Shown here: piece after piece, positions 36,895 through 48,385 of the stretch
Layout: the number at the start of each line of letters is the position of its first letter
Position numbering within the stretch: the first letter of the stretch is position 1
From: Sisyra terminalis
Taxonomy: Eukaryota; Arthropoda; Insecta; Neuroptera; Sisyridae
DNA length: 64,000 nt
Direction: 5' to 3'
Assembly (NCBI GenBank): GCA_958496175.1
Contig: OY292279.1
Coordinates: 5,084,001-5,148,000 of the forward strand
Translations under genes and position numbers: made by a program
The notes under the pieces: model-generated
What the model was told of the DNA's origin: nothing
Seen by the model: the letters and a program-made list of their open reading frames with translations, nothing else
Database searches by the model: none

Positions 36895-38738
36895 ACATTT
36901 AAACAATATGGGAACAATATTCTCTTGCACTTTGGAATTTTATAGCTCACGTTGGTGACATTATTTCGAAACGACCAAGGTATATTCTTGTAGAAAATTG
37001 AACGAACTACAAAAAAGGTCTTCATGCAAGTTTTTGATATATTTATTCCTTCAAAAGTTATTCGAGGTCCAAGTTGAACTAAAGACAAATTTTAATATTT
37101 TTTCAATTTTTTGACATAACCATCATTTTTATGAGAAAATTTTATAGGACATTTTTTGTAGAGCACTTTTTTTCTATAACTTACCTCTACAAAAGTTACT
37201 GACATTTTTCACAGGTCCTAAGTTATTTAATAAAAATAAAAAAAAATATTTTAAAAATATAATAATTCAGGGAATTTTCAGTTTAATGCAAATAACTTAG
37301 GACCTGTGAAAAATATCAAAAACTTTTATAAAGATAAGTTGTAAGAAAAAAAATGCTCTACAAAAAATGTCCTATAAAATTTTCTCATAAAATTGATGGT
37401 TGCGTCAAAAAATGGAGAAAATATTAAAATTTCTCTTTAATTCAACTTTGACCTCGAATAACTTTTAAAGGAATAAATTTATTAAAAACTTGTAGCAGAT
37501 CCTTTTTTGTAGATCGTTCAATTCTTTACATGAATCATTAATTTTATGAGAATATTTTATAGGACATTTTTGGTAGAGTACTTTTTTTCTGAAACTAATC
37601 TCTATAAACGTTTTTGATATTTTTCTCAGGTCCTAAGTTATTTGTATTAAACTGAAAATTCCCTGAATTGTTATATTTTTATCAAAAAAGTTATTTTTTT
37701 TATTTACTGCAAACAACTTAGGTCCTGTGCAAAATATCAAAAGCTTTCATAGAGATAAGTTATAGAAAAAAAGTGCTCTACAAAAAATGTCCTATAGAAT
37801 TTTCTCATAAAATTGATGGTTGCGTCAAAAAATTGAAAAATATTAAAAATTCTGTTGAGTTCAATTTTGACCTCGAATAACTTTTGAAGGAATAAATATA
37901 TCAAAAACTTGGTTAAAGACTTTTTTTGTAGATCGTTTAATTTTCTACAAGAATATACCTTAGTCATTCCGAAATATTGTCACCAACGTGAGCTTTAAAA
38001 TACTAAAGTGCAAGAGAATATTGCTTCCATGTTATTTAAATGGAAAATCGAAATTTGCGATGCGGTACCTCTTAATATTAATATTAAGAGCTTATTTTAA
38101 GCTTATATTAAGAGCTTAAACTGTCACAGTAATTTATGTAAAAGTTTTGATATTTTTCACAGGTTTTAAGTTATTTAATTAAAATAAAAAAAATTATGTT
38201 AAAAATATAATAATCCAGGGAATATTATTAATTTAAAACAATAAAATTACGAATATTTTCAATTTAATGCTTAACTTAGGACCTGTGAAAATATAAAAAA
38301 CTTTTATAAAGATAGGTTATAGGAAAAAAAGTGCTCTACAAAAATGTCCTATAAAATTTTCCCGTAAAATTGCATCAAAAAATTGAAAAAATATTAAAAT
38401 TTCTCTTTAGTTCAACTTAGACCTCAAATAACTTTTGAAGGGATAAATATATCAAAAACTTGGTGAGAGATCTTTTTTGTAGATCGTTCAATTTTCCACA
38501 AGAATATACCTTGATCATTCCGAAATATTGTCACCAACGTGAGCTATAAAATTCCAAAGTGCAAGAGAATATTGTTTCCATCTTATTTAAATGGAAAATG
38601 GAAATTTGCAATACGGTACCTCCTAATATTTATATTAAGAGCTTAAACTTGCACAGGATTTGTTTTTGTCATTCCCAACAATATTTTCGATATAATTAAA
38701 AACAAAAAAAAACATTAATTTGTTTTTGAATCAGTCTA
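36895..38738. mobile_element. Family B element, copy 2, compound with multiple arms
   Basis: Three serial arm pairs occur instead of one. ATATTCTCTTGCACTTTGGA (36918-) starts a left arm whose partner ends at about 37530. A truncated left arm (from 37540) pairs with a right arm running to CTCTTAATATTAATATTAAG (about 38070). A third partial unit (38110-38738) ends in the family's right terminus, the complement of TAGACTGATTCAAAAACAAA. The outer ~150 bp of the first left arm are missing. The GGTCCTAAGTTATTTG / CAAATAACTTAGGACC mirror is repeated at each centre. This suggests nested insertion, unequal exchange or replication-based rearrangement among arms. Confidence 0.75.
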
Positions 38739-40344
38739 ATGTTAATATTCAACAATTTTTTGTTCGTAAAAAATTCATGAGAATTTTATTTCTTGGCTAT
38801 CATTAACGCGGACAATCGGTATGCTAAGCCGTTTATAGCTATTTTTTAACTTGGAAAATTATTAAATGTTTCCCAAACACGTGTAGATGAGCATGACTAT
38901 CTCTCAAACATACACATATACATACAAAATGTGAGATATCAGTTAGTTTTTCATCGGAAAAAAATATGGAACGTAATGTCTCTTATCACCTCGTTTCGTG
39001 TTTTTGCCTCAATGATAACGACGGATGTCCGTATGAGGTACTTTTGCAGGTGTGGGAGCTTTCCTATCTTCATTTAATTATTATTAGGCAAACCATAATC
39101 CAATGCGACACATATGTAACTACTTTTTAAGCAGATATGGATTAAATAATTTAAAAAAAAATCATCCAACCAATTTCAGGTAAAAGGAAATAGGGAGATA
39201 AGTGGATGAATGTAAAGTCGAGAGATGAGCTTGAGTTGTTGAACTTTTATTTTTATTTTTTTTTGATACTTCTTATCGGTGTATTGTTTGAATGTTCATT
39301 AAATATGCATTCATCGAAATAAATTACATAAATACATAAAATTACAATGATGGTTATGCAAAAGTATGTAAGTGTTTAGCGACAGCAGTGTGCGTTCTTA
39401 TCTCGTTAGCACCAAAGGAAATGTTTCTTCTATATTATAAAACGGACGTTAATAATAAATAATAATATATATGCGACAATGTTGAAACAAATGGCCAAAT
39501 ATATCACTTATCTTTCAATTAAACTAGTTATTATGTTTCGCAGAGCATAATGATAAAAAAAATATCGACCAATACGAGGCCGAGAGAGCTGATAAGCACG
39601 AAAAACTATCATATAATATTATTTTTTCTCTCCAATTCCCTGCTGGTAAAAACTCAACGGAAATTTTGTATTCTGAGTAAATTAATTTAAATTAATCAGA
39701 TAAAATTAAATATTGCAATTTGTATTTTTGCACAGAATTGTTCATAAAGTTAGCATTTTAAACTTGATTTTTTTTTTTAGTTTTAGATAGTTAAAGGAGT
39801 TAACATATAAGTCTACAAGATTTATCGAATGAAATAAAAAACATTACCTAGAGTGTTTTTTTTATGTATGTGCTCGCCTGCGTATTACGCTGCTTGGGAA
39901 TAGTCGTTCTAACAACCATGGTGCATTGTTTGTTGTTTAAATAAATATTTTATTATTTTAATAAAATCAATTTAAGTATACCGAAAATTAATAAAGAAAA
40001 TTATCGAGATTAAAGAAAAAAAAAAGAAAAGAAAAGAAGACCGCAAAAAGTTCATCAAAGGGAATCAAATAAAATTGACACCAGAGGTATCGCAAATTTT
40101 TAACATGATAAAATTCCAATGATTTTCAGTGGAAATTTCAATGTTAATATTGTATAAGATACGATTTCTTTGATTGAGATTCAGGACATCAAAGGATCTA
40201 ACCAATTAAGCATTTCAAAACCGCACTATCGTTTAATGAAGGGATCTTTCCTTGTTTTAATTTTTTTTCATCTAAGATAGCCTAACACTTAAACTTGCAC
40301 CCCTAATCTTTATAGTAAGGGAATAATGGGGATTAAGGTGGTCT
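38739..40344. other. Single-copy sequence, GC-richer island
   Basis: The part 38780-39110 and that around 39360-39640 are less AT-rich, unrepeated in the window and without long ORFs. TTTCAG|GTAAAA at 39179/39180 is too weak to call a splice site. Candidate conserved non-coding DNA only. Confidence 0.3.
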
Positions 40345-41001
40345 TTAATAGGGGTTTTTTCGAATTTCTTTGCTCCCAGGGGCTCAAATGCTTCCAAAAT
40401 GGTAAAAAAAAATTCCCTGAAAATTAGTGCTCTTAATATTAACTTTAAAATAGTCTGCTTTCCAACTTAAGTTTCTTATGGAAATAACGTGAGAAAAATT
40501 TAATTTGTTCTTTAGAATTCCATAATTCAGCGATAAATAAATCGAAAGTTACTAATCGCGTCATGTTTATTATAAATTTAACGCTCTACAAAAAAGAGCT
40601 CTTATGATTTTTCGCTAAATCTATTGGCTTAAGAGTTATTGGCACTAATGATCAATGAAAATATAATGCATTTTTTAACTGATCAACGGAAAGATGGTAG
40701 AGTTGGTTACATAGCTAATATTGAATCTGATGACAATAAACAAGTTCAACAAATGAAGGATGAACTACTATAGCTATATCGTGAAATATCACAATAATAA
40801 TATTGTATTTGTTTCTTTTTGATCATAAATAAAATTTTTGCATAAGAAATTTGATGTATTTCGTAAAAATAAGTATTTATTTAATAATTATAGTGGATAA
40901 TATTAATAATTGAGTAATAATTAAACTTTGAGCTCGAATAACTCTTAAGCCAATATATTTAGCGAAAAATCATAACAGCTTTTTTTTTGTAGAGCGTTAA
41001 A
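40345..41001. mobile_element. Palindromic element family E, truncated by a Helitron
   Basis: The left part has AATAGGGGTTTTTTCG, GGTAAAAAAAAATTCCCTGA, GTGCTCTTAATATTAACTTT and AACGCTCTACAAAAAAGAGC, in the order seen in families B-D. The segment 40575-40650 is mirrored by 40925-41000 (GAGCTCGAATAACTCTTAAG, GTAGAGCGTTAA). The right arm breaks exactly at the Helitron 5' end (41002), and its outer portion does not resume after the Helitron at 42007. Between the arms is a ~275-bp loop with a short open frame. Confidence 0.65.
40655..40773 (+). pseudogene. Short open frame in the family E loop
   Basis: Forward frame ALMINENIMHFLTDQRKDGR then VGYIANIESDDNKQVQQMKD, ending ELL and a stop, then LYREISQ in the same frame and another stop. 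It reads like a C-terminal coding fragment, possibly of captured or transposase origin. Length and composition make chance possible and I recognise no family. Confidence 0.25.
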
Positions 41002-42006
41002 TCTATATATATAAAAGAAAGTTGTGTTAGTTACACTATTTCTTACTCAAGAACGGCTGAACCGATTTGACTGAAAATTAGTAGGGAGGTAGCTAAGAAC
41101 TAGGGGAAGGATATAGGATACTTTTTACCCCGTTCTCGTGGGACGTGCCTTTTTGCAATGTAAATGTTTTTATACTTAATAAACACTTAATAGAATTATA
41201 CAGTAATAGCACATTTGCTTACGTATCTGATATTCTAATGCTCACAATACTAGAGACGTGGGTTCGAATCCAAGAGTAACCTTTTTTTTATTTTTTTTTA
41301 CAAAATTGTTGAAAATAAATCCTTAGGGTTGCTTAATAAGGAAATATTAACGAAAAAAGTTACAGTAGAAGTAAAAAAAATAATTAATAAAGCTTAAAGT
41401 AAATACGTTTTTAAAACCGTCCATACATAAAATCGTGTAATTATATATCTCCTCTGCCAGATGAAATTTTAATATTCGGTGTATTCCTTATAAGAAGTAG
41501 GCATGTGAAAAGATTTTTTTTGGAAAATTCCTACCCTAAAAGAGTGAATTGGGGTGATTAAATTTCTTTGAGAAAATGTAGAGTTAATCAACAATCGAAA
41601 TTTTGAATTTACTAAGTGTAATTAATAAATAAATAATTAATTAATAATAAGTTTCTGTTTTTGTTATATAATTTTAACTACAGCATTTTTAATAACGTCA
41701 TATCACTTAATTAGTATGAAAGTATAGGTAGTAGGTACTTATACCAAATACCATAGAGGCGATTTTTAATTTTTGTTTGTTTTTCAACAATCAAACTTTT
41801 TAAAATCTAATTTTTATGAACCAATGATTGTGAACTGGAAAAACTAAAAACTTAAATGCTTAATCGGATAGATCCTTTATTTTAAAAATATGCAGCAGTC
41901 GCATTGTATCAACAATAATATAAATTTCCAAAAGCAATATGAAAATTTTAAAAAAAATCATACAATCATAGATGTCACGCAAACGAAGTTGCGGGCATTA
42001 GCTAGT
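41002..42006 (+). mobile_element. Non-autonomous Helitron, plus strand
   Basis: Starts TCTATATATATAAAAGAAAG and ends GGGCATTAGCTAGT. A 5-bp-stem hairpin (CGCAA-ACGAAG-TTGCG) lies about 11 bp before CTAGT, the canonical Helitron 3' structure. The subterminal region TTACTCAAGAACGGCTGAAC is typical of insect Helitrons. It carries the same interior as the minus-strand copy at 17438-19144, including a tRNA-like segment, but is ~700 bp shorter. No Rep/helicase is encoded. The 5' flank is A; the 3' flank is A instead of the usual T. Confidence 0.85.
41206..41290 (+). ncRNA. tRNA-derived segment with Pol III boxes (in Helitron)
   Basis: An A-box-like TAGCACATTTGC (41207) and a B box GGGTTCGAATCC (41260-41271) are followed by TAACC and a T run (41282-41290). 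A tRNA-like arm pattern is partly kept but the T stem pairs at only three of five positions and the acceptor does not pair. It corresponds to the minus-strand segment at 18603-18690, where the A box is better and the B box worse. Confidence 0.5.
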
Positions 42007-42900
42007 AAGGGATAAAATGGAAAAAGAAATACTATTCATTTTTGTTACGGCTTTTGTCAGTATGGATTTCACACGTTGAGTCCAAAACCAGTTTACTCGT
42101 TAGCTAGTATGGAGTGCAAATTATTGTACTTTCAACTGTTGATATGAAATAACAAAGTAAAAGCTTAAAGTCCAAAATATGTACTAAAGAATGGCAGGTA
42201 TAAATATGTCGTTATGGAATTTAGAACCAGTTTATGGTATGTATTATTTGTTGTCAATTATAATAACATTAACAGCTGTTTTCGAATCCATAAGTTATAC
42301 CTTTGAATCTCATTTTGGAGACATTTTTCTCACATTTTGGCCTTCAAAAGCTTTTACTATATTATTTTATATCAACAGTTGAGAGCAGGTAGGAAATTCT
42401 TTGCAATTTTAACACTAGCTTGGAATTTATATCAGTTTTGCTCACAATAATGATCATTATGGGACAAAGGTTGATAAAATTGAACGTAAATATTTGTCTA
42501 CCTGAATTATGTCGTACAATTCAAGAACAGGTTAATCAATTTCGATTATGTTTTGTTTTCAGGCACATTTTAGTGTTTAACTAAAAAAAACAAAGTATAA
42601 AGGTCCCAAATAAGTTCAATTTAAATAGTTTTACCAATTCTTTATTTTAGCTGTACTTTTGGTTCCAATTTAAAAACAACTTTACTGATTTAATAGAAAC
42701 TTTGTTATTTAGTTCAACTAATTTTTATTCAGAAAAAAAAATACCTATTTCGTTTTTATGTAAAATTATGAATAATAGAAATAGCATTTCAAAGAAGTTA
42801 GATTAAAATAAATTAATTAATACCTATTAGTTTGATATTATTTAAATCCTTTAATTAAAAATCTATTTTATTTTATTAGCTTTTTTAAATCAAAGGTGGC
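42007..42900. other. AT-rich; inverted-repeat element at 42132-42383
   Basis: CAACTGTTGATATGAAATAA...AAAGCTTAAAGTCCAAAATATG (42132-42181) is complementary to 42332-42383 with few mismatches, separated by ~150 bp. This is MITE-like with no clear flanking duplication. A 63-codon frame at 42191-42382 runs through it and is probably incidental. Confidence 0.5.
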
Positions 42901-43313
42901 CAACTCAAATGATATTGCAGGCCATTAAACCACCATTAAAGTTATATATCTCAAATATTCTATACTAAATTTTGATACACTGCTGATATTTTTATCTGTG
43001 AATGTTTTTATCTATTTCTTGTGTCTGTAACACACCTGCAACCGCAAAAAACGGTCAATACAATAGCTACTAACTGCCAATACTTTATAACTATAATTGT
43101 GTAGTGATTTTAAGAGGTATATTAAATTTTCTCAAAACTTAGTTGAAAAATGTATATTTGTATGGTCAGTTATAAAAGGTACAGCAAAGGATGCTGCGAG
43201 TTGCTAAGGGAAAGGTGCTTAATGTTCCAAGATCATATTTTTAAATCCTAGCTATTTATTTACAGCCATTTAAATATAGCCTGGCAGGACAACGTTTGAT
43301 GGGTTCAGCTAGT
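42901..43313 (+). mobile_element. Helitron 3' end, second family
   Basis: CCTGGCAGGACAACGTTTGA followed by GGGTTCAGCTAGT ending at 43313 matches the 3' terminal style of a widespread insect Helitron group. The left boundary is not seen; 42901 is a guess. It ends ~20 bp before the pogo-like remnant. Confidence 0.55.
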
Positions 43314-43334
43314 ATCTGAATAAAATGTAACGTA

Positions 43335-44223
43335 TGGGAACACGGGGTGGAATGGGAAATGGAATTAGCGCTTGTTATAGATGACAAAAATGCGTAAAAA
43401 TCATACTCAATGTTCAATTAACTGGGCTGCATTATAAAAAGTGGCTATCGCCAGTAAAGAGTGTAGTTGTTTTTATTTTTATCAAAAGTCGAAATAAACG
43501 ATTCCGAATTCTAATTTTTGCAAAGTTACACTAAGGTTTTTATCCTATGTTCTATTTTTTGTTTGAATATTAACATGAAATGTTTGTTAAAACATACTGT
43601 TGACTAATTAAAAGCCTAGTGATAATTCAAATATAACCAATATATCCTGCCATAATAGTCGTGCTTGTGGGAAAGGTGCTTTGGGGCACAATGGGTGGGG
43701 CGGAATGGGATATACCATTCAGATAGTATTTCCCATTTAGATAAACATTTTTATTTTATCAGCAGATAGTAAGTGCATATATAAGGAAAACTAGCCCATA
43801 TATAAGAAAAGTCAGCAAATGCAGAGGTAATCTGCTTATACTGTCAGGATTTAAACTCCAAATCTAATGAAAGCTGGTGTTCCTGCAGTATTTGTCAAAA
43901 ATGGGCACATTTGGCATATGCTGGGCTAAACACGACGATGACAGTGTCATCATCTGCAAACTATGCCAATAACAAGAATCCCATTGCGCTCCAGGCTCAT
44001 TTCCCATTGTGCCCCAGGGGGTGGGGCAGAATGGGAGATTTCCATTTATTTTTGAAACCTAAATTTTTAACACAAATTATTACTTTAAATCAATAAAACC
44101 TTTTTTTATTTGTAAAAAATGGATTCAATAAATATATAAATTACAAAACAATGAGAATGTTTCTTTAGATCTCTCGTAAATTGTAATTAAAACTTAGGTA
44201 CTCCATTCCGCACCAGGTTCCCC
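43335..44223 (+). mobile_element. pogo-like transposon remnant
   Basis: Imperfect TIRs TGGGAACACGGGGTGGAATG (43335-) and the complement GGGGAACCTGGTGCGGAATG (44204-44223) are flanked by TA on both sides, as in Tc1/mariner/pogo insertions. GGGGCGGAATGGGA-type strings recur inside (43695 and 44020). Only the C-terminal tail of the transposase ORF survives (43818-43972), so the DDE domain is deleted. Confidence 0.65.
43818..43972 (+). pseudogene. PHD-like C-terminal zinc finger of a pogo-type transposase
   Basis: The frame reads AEVICLYCQDLNSKSNESWC then SCSICQKWAHLAYAGLNTTM. After a +1 shift near 43945 it continues VIICKLCQ and a stop. Cys pairs plus the QKWAH core match the PHD-like finger found at the C-terminus of many insect pogo/Tigger-type transposases. 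Two defects show it is dead: the frameshift, and Tyr (in LAYAG) where the zinc-binding Cys after the His is expected. Little upstream transposase sequence remains. Confidence 0.75.
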
Positions 44224-44283
44224 TAGTTTTTAAATTTAATATCAATATTATCATTCCTAATCCCTACAATTATGCTATTCTCG

Positions 44284-46237
44284 AAAGGGTCTAGCAGGAT
44301 CCACATGGCGAGTTGGCCCCCAAATAGGAACCTATGTCGAAACTTATGATAAAATATCGGCTTGATATACAAACACATTTTATACACTTTTCGCGACCAA
44401 ATTCCTCTTTGATATTGAGATATGGGTAAAAATGTCCCCCCGCATGGCTATTTTTCAAAATTATATATCTCAAAAACTAATTAAGCTAGACAAGTGAAAC
44501 CAACGCGAGGCTTTAGATTATTGTACAGAGTATTACATATATTTTTTGAAATTTTTAGAAAAAAAATTATACAAAAAAAATCCAAAAAACAAATGAAATA
44601 TATTTTTTTATGTGTTCTCTGAAAATGGCAATCACGAAAAAAATATATTTTATGCTTCTACATGAGCACTATCACTCATAAAAATTGCGTGAAAAAATAG
44701 TTGGTGCAACACCTTGAAAAAAAATTAAATGTGGTTTACGCCTAATAGTATATCTCGGTTTAATTTTTTTTCGAAGTGTTGCACCAACTTTTTTTTCACA
44801 AAGCTTCAATGAAAAATAGGCCACATATAGGAGCAAAACATATATTATTTTCATAATTGTAAGTCTAAGGAAACAAAAATAAAGAATTTCATCAGTTTTT
44901 TTTTTGTTTTTCTATATTTACTATTAAGATGATTACTTTCAAGACCAAAATAGTTGATCCCAAAAGAAAAAAAACAACTAGTGTTCAATTTTTATATAAT
45001 ATGAATAGAAAAAATTATCGCCACTATTATAATTTATTACAACTAGAATACTATGCGTCTACAATTAATTCTGGGTACATATTGACGCCAACTGAATTAC
45101 TTGGTTTTCTTCGTTTAGCTTAGGATATTACTCACTGGCTCATACCAAAATTTTTACAGGTTCTACCTAAAGTGGGCGAATAAATGAACTATCAAATAAT
45201 ATTTTAAAAGCAATGTGTAAAATAAGCACCTAATATCATTAGGGTAGAAGTAAAATCAAGGCTTATGTATAAATAGCAAAGACGGTCGTATATACAATGA
45301 TTAGATTTCGAATGGTAAATATTGCAACAGTATTTTTCGTTATTCCTGTGATTCTTCAATAGAAACTTTACAGTGGGATATTGTTTCATGCAACAGCTTT
45401 TGTTATTTTTCATATAAATAATAATAATTCAGAATTCTGCATCCTACGTGATACTATTATAACTAAACTATTTTAGGTTCATAAAATTCCAGTTGTAATA
45501 AATTATAACAGCAACGATAGTTTTTTTTATTCATATTTTAATAAAAATTGAACACTAGTTATTTTTTCTTTTGGGATCAACTATTTTGGTCTTGAAAGTA
45601 ATCATCTTAAGAGTAAGTATAGAAAAAAAAAACTAATAAATGTTTTTTAATGTTCCCTTAGACTTACAGTTATGAAAATAATATATGTTTTGCTCCTATA
45701 TGTGGCCTATTTTTTATTGAAGTTTTGTGAAAAGAAAGTTGGTTCAACACTTCGAAAAAAAATAAATCCGAGGTATACTATTAGGCGTAAACCACATTTT
45801 ATTTTTTCATGATGTTGCACCAACTATTTTTTCACGCAATTTTTATGAGTTGTAGTGCTCATGTAGAAGCATAAAATATATCATTTTCGTGATTGTCATT
45901 TTCAGAGAACACACAAAAAAAATCATTTGTTTTTCTTATTTTTTTTGTATAATTTTCTTTTTCTAAAAATTTCAAAAAAATATATGATATACTCTGTAAA
46001 ATAATCTAAAGCCTCGCGTACGTTTCATTTCTCTAGCTCAATTAGTTTTTGAGATATATCACTTTGAAAAATAGCCATGCGGGGGGACATTTTTACCCAT
46101 ATCTCAAAGTCAAAGGGGAATTTGGTTGCGAAAAGTATATAAAATGTGTTTGTATATCAAGCCGATATTTTAACATAATTTTCAACATAGGTTCCTATTT
46201 GGGGGCAACTCGTCATGTGGATCTTGCTAGATCCTTT
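44284..46237. mobile_element. Foldback element family A, copy 2 (complete)
   Basis: Arms of ~730 bp run from AAAGGGTCTAGCAGGATCC (44284) inward to about 45010 and from about 45525 to the complement of AAAGGATCTAGCAAGATCC ending at 46237. The ~500-bp loop (GAATACTATGCGTCTACAAT ... CAACAGTATTTTTCGTTATT) is also present in copy 3 at 63.3-63.7 kb. The 60-residue frame reading SHAGGHFYPYL and then EEFG(R/C)EK occurs in both arms (minus 44473-44291, plus from 46049) because the arms are copies. The loop has only a ~25-codon end of a frame (TPTELLGFLRLA). No transposase. Confidence 0.88.
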
Positions 46238-46538
46238 TACATTCGTCTTATTATCTTGAAGTACACATTCTTGAAAGTAAACTGAACACATGTGTTTTTT
46301 TCTTGATCATTTTCCTAAAGTATCAACAAATTGAAGCGAATTTAACAGAAGAAAATAGCCATCATTGTGCATAGTGTAGAATTTTTTTCAATGAAAAATA
46401 AATATATGAACTTTTAGTAATATTATAAGTAATAGGATTAATAAATCTTTAATTGGAGTTAAAAGTGGTCGCAATAACCTGTTCTTGAATTACGGTGATC
46501 TAGTGCTGCGATAGCAGCTGAGCATCAGATGAAAGGAT
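46238..46538. other. AT-rich, no gene seen
   Basis: Short spacer without recognised motif between family A copy 2 and the 46.6-kb ORF. Confidence 0.3.
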
Positions 46539-46572
46539 ATCCTCCCTGGATGTGTCATCTCGTATACGGTAG

Positions 46573-46838
46573 CATTTCTCTCCCAAATCCATTGCCCGTT
46601 ATATTACGATTACGTTTCAGTCACTAGTGGCAGACTTTGTGAAGGAAATGATCTTCTCGTCTCCGAGTTACATCCTGATTTATCGGATCGACAAGAAAAA
46701 CATCCGTGAGATTCCGCCCGTCAATAGTTTGTACCGTTTTTCGCAATCGACATTAACGCATTGCACTTATCGATTTCAAATGGGATGTAACCGAGAATCA
46801 GTGAGAGATGTGTTGCACATATACTACGCATAAGTGCA
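46573..46838 (+). CDS. Coding-like ORF, possible exon, unknown product
   Basis: An 87-codon open frame ends at the TAA 46831-46833. It includes SLVADFVKEMIFSSPSYILI, then YRIDKKNIREIPPVNSLYRF and MGCNRESVRDVLHIYYA. Third positions are unusually G/C-rich for this window (GAC GTG AAG ATC TTC TCG CCG), unlike the many random AT-rich frames. GATTACGTTTCAG just before 46621 and CA|GTAAGT after 46838 could be splice sites, although the frame closes before the donor. An ATG lies at 46627. I know no matching family. A conserved non-coding island is the alternative. Confidence 0.35.
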
Positions 46839-47745
46839 GTAAGTGCATTTCCTTGATTTTTTTCCGTTTTCAATATGATGAAAACACATACGTGGGTATT
46901 AGGTACGAGTAATCAGTCTCGAATTACAGTTAGATGATGCGAGAAAAAACTTCTACAATTTTTCTTTTATATTATTCCGACATCGGGTAATATGCAACTA
47001 ATTACTTCCACAAGTTACATAAAATCTCAAGGAAAAAATCCAATCAAACGTTCCAATTTTCACAGAAATGGATGAAAAAAAATTAAATGAGTTTCAACAC
47101 ATCAAAAATATATTGTCTGTTCTCATCGAATTCACTCGTAATTAATGTGACTTGTCACATTATTTCGCATTGCAAACTTTCACAAAAATATCATAAAATT
47201 ATGCTAAATTTCTATAACTTGCAATTTTATGTTTCTATTCCATCAGATATTCGAATTAATTCGGCCCAAAAAAATGTAGAATTGCGTGAAATTTATTGTT
47301 TTTGCTGTAACGTAATTAATATTTTTTTTTCAAATTAATTACTCTCGATTAATTTCCTAATTAGTTTTATTAAACCGTAGATTCTTAATTGGAATGTTAA
47401 ATAGGGAATTAATCAAAATTTCACCTTTTTTAAATTGGAGTTATTTTTGATTTGGTCTATGTCACTTACTCTCATTTTAATAGTTTGTCGAAAGAAAATC
47501 CAATGATTTAAGTTTGGAACCTCAAAAAGATAACAAATTCATTTAAATTCATTCGGGATTACTTTAAATAGCTAAATTTTCCTCCATTATGTTTAAAATT
47601 CTTTTTTTTTTTTCTTAAAAGGACTAATGATTCTTTTGATTCATTTTCTAGAAGATACAGGAGTGGCTACTTCACAAAAAGCTTTCCCATGAAAAAGTAA
47701 TAGATTCTTCTTGTTTCCAAATTTTTTTTCTTCCCCCATATAAAA
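46839..47745. other. AT-rich, no gene seen
   Basis: No coding motif or repeat partner. The 83-codon frame at 47087-47338 has no known domain. Confidence 0.3.
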
Positions 47746-48385
47746 AATATTAACTTGAGAATTAATTTCCTTTCGCTATTACCTCCCGACAAATTCTCAG
47801 AGATTCTCAAAGAACTGTTTTTTTAAAGTTTAATTTTGCTCTCTTAAATATAGTTAAAAAATCAAAAAAAAAAAATCATAGATGTAGAGAAATAAATTTA
47901 CTTTTCAAAGGTTTTTTTTTCAAGATAAGAGATTCAAAAAATTATTGAAAATTGACCAATAGGTGAGGTTTAAAAAACATGGCTTCGTATTGTGTGCAAC
48001 ACCAAAGTTTTCCATACGTTTACATTGAGCTTTTGAGTGTTATTATTTTAATTTATTTCTGTTAAATATTAACTTGCGAATTAATTCCTTTCGCTATTAC
48101 CTCCCGACAGATTCTCAGAGATTCTCAAAGAACTGTTTTTTTAAAGTTTAATTTTGCTTTCTTAAATATAGTTAAAAAATGGGAAAAAAAATCAAAAATG
48201 TAAAGAAATAAGTTTACTTTTCAAAGGATTTTCTTAAAGATAAAAGATTCAAAAATTTTTTGAAAATCTACCAATGGGTGAGGTTTAAAAAACATGGCTT
48301 CTTATTGTGTGCAACCCCAAATCTGTCCATAAGTTTACATTGAGCTTTTGAGTGTTATTATTTTAATTTATTTTTGTTTCTGTTA
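47746..48385. repeat. Tandem duplication, ~317-bp unit x2
   Basis: 47746-48061 and 48063-48385 are direct copies at roughly 90% identity by eye: TTCGCTATTACCTCCCGACA, GGTGAGGTTTAAAAAACATG, GTTTACATTGAGCTTTTGAG. No ORF inside. Confidence 0.8.

Noticed and set aside
41206..41290. Functional tRNA gene
   Set aside because: B box is perfect but the T stem pairs at three of five positions and the acceptor does not pair.
42191..42382. 63-codon ORF with hydrophobic stretch, possible membrane peptide
   Set aside because: Its end runs through the arm of an inverted-repeat element; hydrophobicity follows from T-rich codons.
44291..44473. Minus ORF in family A arm as an independent gene
   Set aside because: It recurs only because the arm is repeated; kept as an observation, not as a CDS.
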